Origin: Burkholderiaceae bacterium
GTDB taxonomy: Bacteria > Pseudomonadota > Gammaproteobacteria > Burkholderiales > Burkholderiaceae_E
DNA: 64,000 nucleotides
Assembly (NCBI GenBank): GCA_016710525.1
Contig: JADJVQ010000003.1
Coordinates: 1-64,000, forward strand
Direction of reading: 5' to 3'
Under the pieces are notes generated by a model. That model was not told where the DNA came from. It saw only the letters and a program-made list of their open reading frames with translations, and made no database searches. Both the position numbers and the translations under genes were made by a program. How positions within the stretch are numbered: the stretch's first letter is position 1; each line of letters begins with the position of its first letter. Shown piece after piece: positions 40,847 through 50,745 of this stretch.

Positions 40847-43567
40847 TCACTGCGTCATCGTCAGCGCGGCATCGAGATCGGCCAGCAGCAGTCCCAGGCG
40901 ACGGTTTTGATCGTCGTCGATCTCGCGCCCGCCGGCGAAAGTGACGTTGTCAGTGCCGAGCTGGCGAAGTGCCACCCCCCAATCGACGAAATAATCGTTT
41001 TCCAGCGGGCGGCGCCGTTCGCCCAGGGGCGCCAGGCCGCCGGTGTCAGCCGGCTGGAAGACGCGGCGCTCCGGATTCTTGGGCGGTTCAGGAAAACCGG
41101 GGCGCTGCTCGAGCGCCAGTTCGGCGAATCCGAGGAAGGCCACATAATCGTTGATGATGTTGGCGGCGATACCGGTCGCGCGATCGGCGACCTCGTCCCA
41201 GCGCACATTGGCTGCCTGCAGCTGCTTGCGTACGGCGGCTGCGATCCGGTCGGCCAACTCCAGTCGATGCGAACCGATGACCAGTTCATCCACCAACGCA
41301 TTGATCACGGCGGCGTCGATCGCGAGCGCCGCCAGGGTGTCGGTGTCGTAGCCCAGGGCCCGGACGCGTTCGATCCATAGGTTGAGTACATGGTGCGCAA
41401 ACAGGTCCGAACGGTCGCGCTGCGCGGTCGGCGCAACTCGCGCCGGGGCTTTGGCGGATGCGGGCGACGGATCGTTCCAGGGATCGTCCCAGGGATCGTC
41501 GGCGGTGCTGGCCTCCGGCGCGGATTCCGGGGCCTTGATCTGGTCCAGGCGCAACGCGGCCACATTGAGAAAGGCGGCATGAACATCGCGTTCGGGCACC
41601 ACGAGCAGTGCGATCAATTGAACAAAATTGGCGAAGTTTCGCGGTTTGGTTGCGCCATAGAGCTGACGCCGCAGCGCGAGCAGTGCGGTCTCTTTTTCCT
41701 TGCGCGACGAGTCGTCTCCGGCCCGATAGAAGTGCCTGAAACGCTCGGCGAGTGCACGGGCCTGCTCGCCCAAGCGGCCGCTGATCTGGCGGGCTTTGAG
41801 CTCTGGCGCGAGGACGGCTTCCAGGCGCTCGACCAGGTACGAGACGCCGCCGTCATTGGGCGTGAAGGCCGCCTCCCAGACTCGGGCAGGCTGGTCGAAA
41901 TGCTTGCGGCAGATGGCCGATGACTCGAATGCGTCACGGTACTGCGCCAGTTTGTCGGCAATCGCCGGATCCGGCCCTGCTTCGATGCGCTGTTCGCTGC
42001 CATCGGGCATGGTTCGGATATCCGAATAGGCGATGAGATGTGCCTGCTTCATGCCGGGATTTCGCAGGAACAGGGTATTGCGGAACGGCTTGCCGTCCCA
42101 ACTCTGAGCCCACTCATCGCGGCCGTAAAGCTTCAGAAAGGACGCGTCCAGGCGCCGATCGAACTTGGTCTTGCGCGACTCGCTGGTATCGCCTTCCTTC
42201 TCGACGAAATCCATGTCGAACTTGGTCAGCACCAGGAAGAGGGCGCATTGAATCCGGCTGCGCTGCTCCGGGCTCGTGCCATGGGTCTGTTCGACCCAGC
42301 CCTTGACCATCGAGGCCAGGTCCTTGACCTCCTGGTTGGATGGCGGCATGCACAGCAGCATGCTGGTGAGTTCCCGCTCCTCGGTGTAGCGTTGAAAAAG
42401 GTAGGCGATCTTGCCGCGCAGGAGCATGGTGCGCACCCGCTCTTCGCGCTCCTGCGTATCGGCGGGCAGGTCGACCTGCTTTTCGCGCGAACGCGCGCCA
42501 GGAAAGTCGAGCAGGTCGGTATGGTCGAAGAATGGCCAGGGCTGATCGGTCATCACGATCTTGACCTCGGCGATCAGCGCAGTCAGCACCGCCCGCGGGA
42601 TCTTCACTTCGCGTTCGGCCGCCGGCTGGCCCGCATGGCCGGCCTGGACCGGCACCACCGCCACGAGGTCGGCGTCGTCCTGCGGCGTGCCCAGTCGGGA
42701 CAAGGTCTCGACATCGATGATGCTGGACTCGCGCGGTGTGAGAGTGCCGATGGCGGCGCGCGCCTCGGGTGCGTGCCCCAATGACTCAGCGGCTCGGGCA
42801 AGCCTGAGGAAGAGCCGCGAGAAATCCTCCAGATTGCCCCACAACAGCCCGTACATCCGGGCCCGCGCTTCGAGGGGAAGCAGGTGCCCGAAGCGGGCCA
42901 GGGCATCCCAGTAGCCGGCGCGCTGAAAGCCCTCGACACCCGTCGGAAAGTAGGCCCGGAAGTACTCGCCGATGTCGAACATCGCGATCTCGTCGAGGTG
43001 CGGCGCGACGGCACCGGCTTGCGCCTCGAGAGCCTCGATGGCGGCGCGGACGACTGCGTCCTCAGGCGGTTTGAGTTTGCGCTGGTTCGGGTCGAAGTCG
43101 GAGTAGAAGCTATTTCCCAGGACCTTGACCAGATCGGTCTCGCCGAGCAGGCGCAGCTCCACCGGATGCGCGGTGTCGCGGGTGCCCTTTTCGACCGTGA
43201 AGCGAGTCACCAGGCCGGTCGATTCGCGATCGCCCGCCGGATTGATCTCGGAGATGAAGTTCTTCAGGTCGCCGGCGAAGTCGGCCATCAGCGTCTTGCC
43301 GGGCGTGCGCGCAAGCACCGACACCAGGTACGACTTGCCGGCCTGGCTGGGTCCGAAAACGCCGACACAGTTGCGCCGGGTCGCCGAGGCCGCGAGCTTT
43401 CGTCCGAGGTTCTGAGAGCGGCGCGTCGCCTCGACCAGCGACTGTTCTTCACCGGCAACCGTGCGCGCACTCCTGGCGACTTCGGTCACCCAATCGCGGG
43501 CCTGTGCGCTGCCAGTCTGCAGGCGCTGCGCGGCCACAAGCAGGGTCGGGGGGCTGGTGTTACTCAT
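40847..43567 (-). CDS. srfC: SrfC-family putative virulence factor, GTPase-like
   Basis: Protein of 906 residues matching the SrfC/Virul_Fac family. Walker A is FGPSQAGKSYLVSVL (Gly72-Ser79); LLDFPGARSREK gives a G3-like DxxG at 354-357; LVLTKFDMDF gives a G4-like TKxD at 448-451. Together these suggest a dynamin-like or AIG1-like GTPase rather than a plain ATPase. The rest is largely helical. No signal peptide or transmembrane helix. In Salmonella, srfC is in the SsrB-regulated srfABC operon. It follows srfB with a 21-base gap, the same order as in that operon. The biochemical role of the family is not established. Confidence 0.85.
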   Translation of the reverse strand: MSNTSPPTLLVAAQRLQTGSAQARDWVTEVARSARTVAGEEQSLVEATRRSQNLGRKLAASATRRNCVGVFGPSQAGKSYLVSVLARTPGKTLMADFAGDLKNFISEINPAGDRESTGLVTRFTVEKGTRDTAHPVELRLLGETDLVKVLGNSFYSDFDPNQRKLKPPEDAVVRAAIEALEAQAGAVAPHLDEIAMFDIGEYFRAYFPTGVEGFQRAGYWDALARFGHLLPLEARARMYGLLWGNLEDFSRLFLRLARAAESLGHAPEARAAIGTLTPRESSIIDVETLSRLGTPQDDADLVAVVPVQAGHAGQPAAEREVKIPRAVLTALIAEVKIVMTDQPWPFFDHTDLLDFPGARSREKQVDLPADTQEREERVRTMLLRGKIAYLFQRYTEERELTSMLLCMPPSNQEVKDLASMVKGWVEQTHGTSPEQRSRIQCALFLVLTKFDMDFVEKEGDTSESRKTKFDRRLDASFLKLYGRDEWAQSWDGKPFRNTLFLRNPGMKQAHLIAYSDIRTMPDGSEQRIEAGPDPAIADKLAQYRDAFESSAICRKHFDQPARVWEAAFTPNDGGVSYLVERLEAVLAPELKARQISGRLGEQARALAERFRHFYRAGDDSSRKEKETALLALRRQLYGATKPRNFANFVQLIALLVVPERDVHAAFLNVAALRLDQIKAPESAPEASTADDPWDDPWNDPSPASAKAPARVAPTAQRDRSDLFAHHVLNLWIERVRALGYDTDTLAALAIDAAVINALVDELVIGSHRLELADRIAAAVRKQLQAANVRWDEVADRATGIAANIINDYVAFLGFAELALEQRPGFPEPPKNPERRVFQPADTGGLAPLGERRRPLENDYFVDWGVALRQLGTDNVTFAGGREIDDDQNRRLGLLLADLDAALTMTQ

Positions 43568-43588
43568 CTGCGCATCCTTCGTTGCCGG

Positions 43589-46500
43589 TCAGCGTTCAAA
43601 CAGAACCCCGGTGTCGAGCCAATATCCCTGCTGATGGCTGACCGTCTGCAGCCGCAGTCGCAGCTTGCTGTTGTTGACCCGTCGGCCTTCTCGATCCTCA
43701 ATGCGGTCAATCGCGAAGCCGTCGGGTGCCGCGCCGCGAGTGGCGCTGCGGGTCAGCCGCAGCGCGATCTTCAGGGGCGTGTTGGCGCTCAGCTCACGCG
43801 CAGCGTCTGGGGTGGCGTAGTCGATCATGTAGAGCCGCGAAGCCGGCCACCAGTCGACCGGCAGCTGCCGGAAGCCAAGCGCCATCGGGCCACGGAATTC
43901 GAAGGATTTGTCCTTGAGCGGGTACTCGGGGTCGTCGAGGTTGAGGTCGTCGTAGAACTCGTCGGCTGTCAGCAGACGGCTGCCCAGATCGAGCTTGCCG
44001 AAGTAGCGGGCGGTTGAGCGCGGCTCCAGACGGTCGGAGCGGAAGTTGAAGTTGTGCAGTCGTCCATCGCCCAGCAGGCAGATCATGGCGCCCACCGCCG
44101 CGGTCGTCTTGGGGTCGCCGACCGTCGCCCGGAAGTCCCGGAACGGGTACCACTGGCCGACCCGGAACTGGTGCAGCGAAATCACCCGATGTGGTGGCAG
44201 CGGGCAGGATTCCAGCAGGATGCTGCGCACCGCCGACAGCCGCGAAGTGCGTCCGGACAGAATCAGGACATCGCAGCGGAATCGGCTCACCATTTCCGCA
44301 AGGGCTTGAAGCATTTCGAGAAAGACACTGCGCACCGTGCGGTCGATGTCGGTCAGGTCGATCGAGAAACTGAGCTGGCGCAGGTCGAACGGTTTGCGCC
44401 CCAGCTTCTCGATTTCGGTATTGAAGTGCCTGACCAGCTCATCGGCGGGGCGCGAGTCGGCGTCGAAGAATTCATCGAAGGCGCGAGTCGTCACCGGCTG
44501 CGGGTGCAATGGATCGTAGGCCTCGTACTCCTGCAGCATGCCAAGTGCGATCGGCGCGGCAATCTGCGCCGCAAACTGTTGTCGGCGCACCTGCTCGATC
44601 GCGGTCATGTTGCCGCGGTCTCCGCCCACGAGATGGGTCAGGACATAGTCTGCGGAATCGCCCAGGCCGCTCTGGCGCAAGGCCTGGCGCAGGGTCTCGA
44701 TCACGTGCTCGCGCACCACGCGCTGCAGCGCGTCGTCGCCTGCCAGCGTGAAGCCTTCGCGAAACAACTGCTCGGGCATCAGCGTCACATGCGCGCCGCG
44801 CCCTTCGGCCGCGATCTGCGTGATCACCAGGTCGGTGGTGCCGCCGCCGAGATCGATCGTGCCGATCCGCAAGGTGTCGCGGGTGGCGGGGTCGACCTGA
44901 TTCGACGGATGGCGAATGTCGTCGAAGAACGCGCGCGCGTCGCCGGAGTAATTCTGCGCGAGCTGGGTGTACAGGTAGACCGCCTGGGTCGCGGTGGCTT
45001 CATCCCAGCGCATGATGACCTCCGGCCCGCCCAGCACACCGCCTCGCAGCACCCGGGCTTCGGGCGAGAACACCAGGCGCTGCGAGCCGTCGTCGGCGTA
45101 CTCGATCTGCGCCTGGCCCAACGCGAGGCAGGCAAGGTCACAGGCAGCCTCGGCCTCCTGGCGAAGGATGGTTCGCTCGCCGACCGGCATCGCGGTGGGC
45201 ATCGTCAGGATGATCCGGCGCAGGCGCCGGGGCAGGCTCGCGTTCGCGGCGCGTCGCAGCCGGTGCATCGGCGAGTTGATCATCGAGATTGCCTGCACGA
45301 ACACTTCGGACAGCGCGAAGGCGGTCAGGTGACGTCTGGCATAAAGCGCGCGAATCGAGGGGAACAGCTGGTCGGGCGTGGAGTCGACTTGCGACAACCG
45401 ATGAATCGGCTGGCCGGAGTCGTTCACCAGGGTGGTGAAGGCGACGCCGGTGGCGACGTCGGAGCGGTCGCCGACTGCGCTATTGCTGTTGAATCGCCAG
45501 GAATCGCGCCGCTGATCGCCATCCCAAAGGTAGCGCTTCGGGCTGGACAGGCCGGAAGCGCCTTCGCTGCCCGAGCGGCGCGCGGCCAGGTGCGCCGCTT
45601 CGTTGCCAACCCGGACCACGGTCGGCCAGTCGAAGGCATTCGAGCGGCCGCTACGCAGCGAGAGATGGTCGCGTCCGAATTGGGCCCGGGCAAATTCGAA
45701 GCGGCTGGCGAAAGGTTCTCCATATACCTGTTCAGGCTTGCTCAGGTCGCGCAGCTGCAGCCGGAAGGCCTTGTTGACATCCACGCTAGGCTGATCGGGT
45801 TCCGATTCGATCAGCAGCCCGCAGGTTCGGGAGTTGCCCAAGTCCAGGACGAGGTCGACATCGACCGGGTCCGGGCGTGGATCGGTGATACGGTCGACAA
45901 AGGCGAACGATGGCAGAACGTTCAGGCTGTGCAGCAGATCGATCAGCGCCTTGTACCGGGCAAGATGCTCGTTGGAGCCTTGCATCAATTCATGGAGCTC
46001 TTCGGATGTGAAGGGCTTGAACGAATAGCTGCCGCGTCGGCTGCGCTCGGCGCGCTCGTGCATATCCTTGAACAGCTCCAGGCACCAGTCCTTGATCCAG
46101 CCGTCGCGGTAGAACCAGTCGATCGGCTCTTCATGGCCGGGCAGCGCAAAAGGCCGGCCGTTGCGGGCGTCAGCGGGCGAGGGCGCGAGGTACGCGTCGC
46201 TGTCGATGAATTCGAGCAGGGTGGTATCGAGCGCCAGCACCAGTCGATACGGGTTCCCGTCGGCGTCGGGCTGCGCCAGCTTGAGCCAGTAGATACGCGC
46301 CCAGTTGAGCGGGCCGCGGAAGAACCCGCCCGACAGTTCCCGGCGAAACAGCGGGATCGGCACCCAGACCCGGTCGAACATCTGTAGCAGGTCGCGCACC
46401 TCGAGCACGTAACTTTCAGTGCGCTGACTCTCTTCGTCACCGCGTCGAACGAATTGGGGCACCGGTCCGCTGTCGAATTGTGCCTTGCCGTCCTGAACGC

Positions 46501-46621
46501 CCCATTCCTGCGGAACCGGCGTGTTCTTTTCGATCCGAAACCCGAAATCGAGGAACTGCACACCGGTACCCGGAATCAGCGGAACGATGTCCGGGTAGCG
46601 GATCAGCTGGTTCAATGGCAT
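43589..46621 (-). CDS. srfB: SrfB-family putative virulence factor, Hsp70/actin-fold
   Basis: Protein of 1010 residues matching the SrfB family. It shows the three nucleotide-binding marks of the actin/Hsp70 superfamily: phosphate 1 VLDLGNSRTCGLLIE (260-266 core), phosphate 2 GTIDLGGGTTDLVITQ (589-599) and an adenosine-like motif VLILSGRTSRLSAVRSIL (787-795). The N-terminal 250 residues are outside the fold. No export signal. It should be a cytoplasmic ATPase or ATP-dependent scaffold acting with SrfC. It starts seven bases after the first srfA-like gene ends. Confidence 0.87.
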   Translation of the reverse strand: MPLNQLIRYPDIVPLIPGTGVQFLDFGFRIEKNTPVPQEWGVQDGKAQFDSGPVPQFVRRGDEESQRTESYVLEVRDLLQMFDRVWVPIPLFRRELSGGFFRGPLNWARIYWLKLAQPDADGNPYRLVLALDTTLLEFIDSDAYLAPSPADARNGRPFALPGHEEPIDWFYRDGWIKDWCLELFKDMHERAERSRRGSYSFKPFTSEELHELMQGSNEHLARYKALIDLLHSLNVLPSFAFVDRITDPRPDPVDVDLVLDLGNSRTCGLLIESEPDQPSVDVNKAFRLQLRDLSKPEQVYGEPFASRFEFARAQFGRDHLSLRSGRSNAFDWPTVVRVGNEAAHLAARRSGSEGASGLSSPKRYLWDGDQRRDSWRFNSNSAVGDRSDVATGVAFTTLVNDSGQPIHRLSQVDSTPDQLFPSIRALYARRHLTAFALSEVFVQAISMINSPMHRLRRAANASLPRRLRRIILTMPTAMPVGERTILRQEAEAACDLACLALGQAQIEYADDGSQRLVFSPEARVLRGGVLGGPEVIMRWDEATATQAVYLYTQLAQNYSGDARAFFDDIRHPSNQVDPATRDTLRIGTIDLGGGTTDLVITQIAAEGRGAHVTLMPEQLFREGFTLAGDDALQRVVREHVIETLRQALRQSGLGDSADYVLTHLVGGDRGNMTAIEQVRRQQFAAQIAAPIALGMLQEYEAYDPLHPQPVTTRAFDEFFDADSRPADELVRHFNTEIEKLGRKPFDLRQLSFSIDLTDIDRTVRSVFLEMLQALAEMVSRFRCDVLILSGRTSRLSAVRSILLESCPLPPHRVISLHQFRVGQWYPFRDFRATVGDPKTTAAVGAMICLLGDGRLHNFNFRSDRLEPRSTARYFGKLDLGSRLLTADEFYDDLNLDDPEYPLKDKSFEFRGPMALGFRQLPVDWWPASRLYMIDYATPDAARELSANTPLKIALRLTRSATRGAAPDGFAIDRIEDREGRRVNNSKLRLRLQTVSHQQGYWLDTGVLFER

Positions 46622-46628
46622 CGCGGAC

Positions 46629-47888
46629 TCATTCCTTCTTCGACAACCAGGCGCGGAAGCGCTCCGCGACAGACCCTTTGAACGCGGCGCCGGTATTTCG
46701 CCCCGAGCATTGGGTCGCGCCGTCGGGAAGCCTTTCGCAGGTCAGACTCTTGCCGACCATCGAACGCTGCCGCCCGACGCATGTTTCGGTCTCGATGCGC
46801 AACTTGCCATCTTCGATCCAGGCGCGGGCGGGTCCCCGGCAGGGGCCAAATCCGTTCTCGCGACTCGACTCATAGACACCGCGGCCCTTCGCATCGAATC
46901 GCAATGTGTCCACACTCTTGCCCAGGCGGGTTCCGTCCGGAGTCACTTCCTCCATCCGTGGCCCGAGATCCCATTTGCCGGCGAGAAATGACAGATCGCC
47001 CGCCCGCAAGGCATCGTCAGGAATGACCAGGCGTTTGGGGTCCACCGGTTCCGCGGGCGGCGGCTTGCGGATCGGCGGTTCGGGGTCGGGTTTGGCTTCG
47101 ACCTTCGCGGGCGTATCGGGCGGCGGGCATTGCGCCCACTGCGGCCACTCGCTGGCGGGCCAGCCTGACTGCGCGAACCATCCGGCCAGCGGCGCGGCGC
47201 AGCGAAACAGCCAGGCGAGCAGCAACGCCAGCAGGATCAGCAGCAGCAGGCCGAGCAGCCAGCCCCACCATGCCACCATGCCACGCCGCCGCGTCTTCTT
47301 GGCGATCTCCTGAACCACCGGTGCGGCGACGGCGATCGCTTCGGCCGCCGGGGCCGGGGCGGCGGCGGCGGGCGCGATGCGCTGCGCCGCCGACAGCAGC
47401 GCCGCATCGACGCTGTGGCCGCCCTGATTCTCGAATCCCCAGAAACTGAGCACCGGCTGTTCGCCTACCAGATGCAGATGGGATTCGTCGGGCACCTTGA
47501 CTGCCTGTTCGATCAGGCTGGCGAGGGCATGTCCGGCGTCGCCTCTGGCGGGATTGGCGGCAATCGCCTTCAGCTCATCGACGTAACGCTGCAAGCCGCT
47601 GCGGATCTGAGCCAGGGTCGGCTCCAGTTGCGCGCGCCGATCCGCATCGAGGGTGGACCAGGCGATCACGGTGCCCGGTGATTCGGCTGTCCAGCGAATG
47701 CTACGCCGTTCGGCATCGAAGGTCGGGCGCGCGAAATAATTCGCGAATCGTGGGCCCAGGCGCGATAGCAGCGCGGCGCGCAGCTGCACATGGCTTTCGA
47801 AGGCAGGCCTGCCAAAGACACCCATCGGCCGATAGCGATCGACAGGCCCCTGAGCCACCATCGGCCCGACCAGTCCGGCCTGACTCAT
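46629..47888 (-). CDS. srfA: SrfA-like membrane protein 1
   Basis: Protein of 419 residues with SrfA-like layout: a cytoplasmic N-domain (LGPRFANYFARPTFD, then GEQPVLSFWGF at 142-152), a transmembrane helix at about 205-228 (WWGWLLGLLLLILLALLLAW), a proline-rich linker, and a C-terminal periplasmic domain (LSFLAGKWDLGP, CRGPARAWIEDGKLRIE, LTCERLPDGATQCSG). The same layout and C-terminal pattern are found in the following upstream gene, so they are paralogues. In Salmonella one srfA is present. Confidence 0.75.
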   Translation of the reverse strand: MSQAGLVGPMVAQGPVDRYRPMGVFGRPAFESHVQLRAALLSRLGPRFANYFARPTFDAERRSIRWTAESPGTVIAWSTLDADRRAQLEPTLAQIRSGLQRYVDELKAIAANPARGDAGHALASLIEQAVKVPDESHLHLVGEQPVLSFWGFENQGGHSVDAALLSAAQRIAPAAAAPAPAAEAIAVAAPVVQEIAKKTRRRGMVAWWGWLLGLLLLILLALLLAWLFRCAAPLAGWFAQSGWPASEWPQWAQCPPPDTPAKVEAKPDPEPPIRKPPPAEPVDPKRLVIPDDALRAGDLSFLAGKWDLGPRMEEVTPDGTRLGKSVDTLRFDAKGRGVYESSRENGFGPCRGPARAWIEDGKLRIETETCVGRQRSMVGKSLTCERLPDGATQCSGRNTGAAFKGSVAERFRAWLSKKE

Positions 47889-47921
47889 CGGTTCAACGGC
47901 ATTGGCCCGGCCGTGGTCGGT

Positions 47922-49379
47922 TCATCGCGCTTTGGAGATGCCCATCTCATACTGAGAACCGTCCTTGTTCAGGCCATTGCAGATCGTCTCGCCGCGGCGA
48001 TCACGCTTGCATTCGAAGCGCGGAGCCGCGAAGTTTCCGCCCCCCTGGCAGTTGACCGCGCCGCTGCCCTCCACCTGCAAGCTGCCCCCGCGCATGGTTC
48101 CCTGGATCGGCCCCTGACAGATCGCGCCGTCTTCCGGGCGCCGGATCGTGACGGTTCCTTTGCCGCCGTCGCCGAATGACATCCCCAGTTCGATCGGCCG
48201 GCCGCGCGTGTCGGTCAGGCCGGGGCCTCCTCGCCAATCGCCTTTGAGAAATCCAAGCTTGTCGTCGGCCGCCTTGGGAATCTGCAGCGCGTCTTCCGGC
48301 CTGGGCGGAATCGGCGGGTCGCCTTTGCGGCCGCGATCCGGCCCTGGGTCGCGGCCTGGCGGATCGATCTTCGAGGGGGTCTGGCCATCGAGCCGGTTGG
48401 CCGGTGGTTGGGTCTGGGCTCCCTTCGAATCCGCCTCCGAGCCCTTCGGGTCGACAGCGCCGTCTGACGGGGCGCCCGGTCCGCCAGGGCCGCCGCCAGC
48501 GCCTGGTCCGACGACGCCACCGGGTCCGACGACGCCCCCCGGCCCGGCCGGCGGCGTCCGTTCGACGTCCGGGCGAACACAGTCGGCTGCCGCCGGACCG
48601 GCGCGCGCTCGCAATTCGTTGAGTTCCGCGAGCAGCGCCCGCTGTTTTGCGAGCGCTTCATCGATGGCGGCCGAACTCGCGCGCGGCGTGCCGAGGATCG
48701 CGTCGCCCCGATCGCGTCCCGCCCAATACCACCAGGCGGCCAGCAGGAGTGCCAGCAGGAGTGCCAGCAGGAGTGCCAACCACCACCATCTCCGCCAGCG
48801 ACTCGAGCGCGTGACGGGAGCGCGGGGATCGGTGTGTCGGGTGCTCGAGGAGCCGCTGTCGGGCGGTGGCCCTGAATTCTGAGTCGGCACGGCTTCCTGC
48901 GCCATGCCGTCGCCGGGCGCGGCGGCCGCCGCTGTCGCGCCAGGGGTTTGTGCCGCGTGGCCCCACATGATCAGGACCGGGGCCCCCTCGATCTCGTAGA
49001 GCCAGTCACCCGGCGGAACTTCGACCGCCTGCTCGAGCATCTTGCCGACCAGCTCGGCAGAGGGTCCTTCGCGCTTGAGCTTCTCGGCCAGTTGGCGAAT
49101 CTCACGGATCAGCTGTTCGGCCAGTGCCTCGATCGGTGCTCGTTCGTGCTCGGCGAGCACCGCCACCTGACGCACCGCGCCGGGTCGCGGCGACCACCAT
49201 TCGACGGTGCCTGTCGCCGGGTCGACATTGGGTCGGGCAAGCAGATCCGCATGTTCCCGGCCCAGGCGATTGCGCAGGACCTGCGCCATCTGCGGGTACG
49301 CAGAAATCAACGGCTGGCCCTGCATGCCAAGCCGTCGGTAGCCCTGCGCCAGGGTCGATGAGATCCTGTTCTCGCTCAC
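47922..49379 (-). CDS. SrfA-like membrane protein 2
   Basis: Protein of about 485 residues from a GTG at 49379 (VSENRISSTLAQGYRR). N-domain with EGAPVLIMWG at 131-140, transmembrane helix 198-220, a Gly/Pro-rich linker with short repeats of GPGGVV, and a C-terminal domain: LGFLKGDWRGGPGL, GTVTIRRPEDGAICQGP, CNGLNKDGSQYEMGI. I recall the LxGxWRxGxGL and DGxxY pattern from enterobacterial SrfA. The helix is encoded by a 12-base triple repeat. It is first in the long minus-strand run, so its promoter should lie in 49380-49561. A start further upstream is not supported by a ribosome binding site. Confidence 0.72.
   Translation of the reverse strand: MSENRISSTLAQGYRRLGMQGQPLISAYPQMAQVLRNRLGREHADLLARPNVDPATGTVEWWSPRPGAVRQVAVLAEHERAPIEALAEQLIREIRQLAEKLKREGPSAELVGKMLEQAVEVPPGDWLYEIEGAPVLIMWGHAAQTPGATAAAAAPGDGMAQEAVPTQNSGPPPDSGSSSTRHTDPRAPVTRSSRWRRWWWLALLLALLLALLLAAWWYWAGRDRGDAILGTPRASSAAIDEALAKQRALLAELNELRARAGPAAADCVRPDVERTPPAGPGGVVGPGGVVGPGAGGGPGGPGAPSDGAVDPKGSEADSKGAQTQPPANRLDGQTPSKIDPPGRDPGPDRGRKGDPPIPPRPEDALQIPKAADDKLGFLKGDWRGGPGLTDTRGRPIELGMSFGDGGKGTVTIRRPEDGAICQGPIQGTMRGGSLQVEGSGAVNCQGGGNFAAPRFECKRDRRGETICNGLNKDGSQYEMGISKAR
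48739..48774. repeat. 12-base tandem repeat, three copies
   Basis: Three perfect copies of GCCAGCAGGAGT (minus strand ACTCCTGCTGGC), coding for Leu/Ala triplets in the transmembrane helix of SrfA-like protein 2. Copy-number change would lengthen or shorten the helix by four residues per unit. Confidence 0.9.
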
Positions 49380-49561
49380 GGGTCGTCTGTGTCCTTGGAG
49401 GGGCGGCCGGCTCTTCCCAATCGCGCCGGCAATGATGCCATCGGTCAGCTTTGATGATACCCTGGGGAGGCACTTTTCAATCGGGCAACCTGGTGCAACA
49501 AGTGGGTCGATCGTCTTGTATCGGCATAGCGTTCCGGCCATATGCGCCATCACCTGGTGCG
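49380..49561. promoter_or_regulatory. divergent control region of srf cluster
   Basis: A 182-base gap between the srfA-like operon (minus) and the protease unit (plus). It should contain the promoters of both, which would let the two sides be controlled together. I could not define -35/-10 boxes with confidence. Confidence 0.35.
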
Positions 49562-50722
49562 ATGGCCTTTGTGCCGTTTCTGCTGTTCACGCTGGTGGCA
49601 TGTGGCGGGGACGAATCGCTTGGAATCCGCACAGCCAAACGCGTCGATGCCGCTCAAGCGCAGCGCATCCAGCTCGATCAGCTGACGCTGGCCAATCGTC
49701 GCCTCGAAGTCGACATCGAGCAGATGCGCAAGGCCCCTCGCGAGTCCGCCGAGTGTCCGCCCGGTTCGGTGCGACTGACGCCCGAAGGGCGCGTGGTATT
49801 GCCTCGCGGCGGGCCGGTGGCGGGCAACGATCGATCAGTCGAAGGCTCACTGCCCGGCACAGATGGGGCTCTGGTCGGCGGGCAGGGCGGCAGACCGGGG
49901 TTCAAGGTCGACGATCTGCCCGGACCTGGCGGTACGGCAGAAAATCGCCCTGGCGCGGCAGGCAAGTCGGAAGGAGAAGGCGACCCACGGCCGCAAGCCA
50001 GAGCGGATGATAAGGGCGATGACAAGCCGGCCGTCGGCGCAGCGCTCGTCGCCATGAGCGGACCTGAACTGGCCAGGAAGCTCGAACAGGCAACCGCGCT
50101 GGTGATGACCGACAAAGGCACCGGAACCGGTTTTTTCATCAGTGACAAGCTGCTGATCACCAATCGGCATGTCGTCGAAAGCGCGGCGGGCGGCAACCTG
50201 TTCGTCACGAGCCGGGCGCTGGGCTTGAAACGGCGCGCCACCGTCTTGCGGGTGACCGCCGGCTCGACCCCCGGAGGCGCTGATTTCGCGCTGGTGCGGC
50301 TTGATGACGGCACTGGGCCTGCTTCGCTTGGCCTGGGAACCACGATCGAAAAGCTTGCCACGGTGGTCGCCGCCGGCTATCCCGGGCTCGCCATCAGATC
50401 CGACCCCGAATTCGCTCGTCTGCTGGCCGGAGACGGCACGGCCGCGCCCGATCTCAATTTTACTCAGGGCGCGGTTCAGTCGCTTACGCAACGTCCCGGC
50501 AATCCGTCGCTGATCGTGCACAGCGCATCCACGCTCAAGGGCAATTCGGGCGGGCCCCTGGTCGACATGTGCGGCCGAGTCGTGGGAGTGAACACCTTCA
50601 TCGCGCTCGACGAGAAGCAGGCGGGACGCCTGTCTTATGCGCTGGGTGCGGAGGCATTGCTGGCATTTCTGAGGGAAGCCGCCGGCGCGGCTCAGGGCGA
50701 CTCGCGCCCGTGCACGAGTTAA
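49562..50722 (+). CDS. trypsin-like serine protease, putative lipoprotein
   Basis: Protein of about 386 residues. The N-terminus MAFVPFLLFTLVAC ends in a lipobox LVAC-G (Cys14), though it lacks positive charges, so the true start could be further upstream in the same frame (from 49451). A coiled-coil and a Gly/Pro-rich spacer precede the peptidase domain (about 165-380), which has the full triad: His203 in LLITNRHVV, Asp241 in GADFALVRL and Ser329 in LKGNSGGPLV. This is the DegP/HtrA-like trypsin fold without a PDZ domain. Likely an envelope protease acting on the cluster's secreted proteins. Confidence 0.82.
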   Translation: MAFVPFLLFTLVACGGDESLGIRTAKRVDAAQAQRIQLDQLTLANRRLEVDIEQMRKAPRESAECPPGSVRLTPEGRVVLPRGGPVAGNDRSVEGSLPGTDGALVGGQGGRPGFKVDDLPGPGGTAENRPGAAGKSEGEGDPRPQARADDKGDDKPAVGAALVAMSGPELARKLEQATALVMTDKGTGTGFFISDKLLITNRHVVESAAGGNLFVTSRALGLKRRATVLRVTAGSTPGGADFALVRLDDGTGPASLGLGTTIEKLATVVAAGYPGLAIRSDPEFARLLAGDGTAAPDLNFTQGAVQSLTQRPGNPSLIVHSASTLKGNSGGPLVDMCGRVVGVNTFIALDEKQAGRLSYALGAEALLAFLREAAGAAQGDSRPCTS

Positions 50723-50745
50723 CCTACGTCGGTCTTGGTTTCCCG

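Noticed and set aside
48480..48560. Short GGTCCGACGACGCC-type repeats suspected as a CRISPR or minisatellite
   Set aside because: They code for Gly-Pro-Gly-Val-Val units in the SrfA-like linker; no spacers of constant length and no cas genes.
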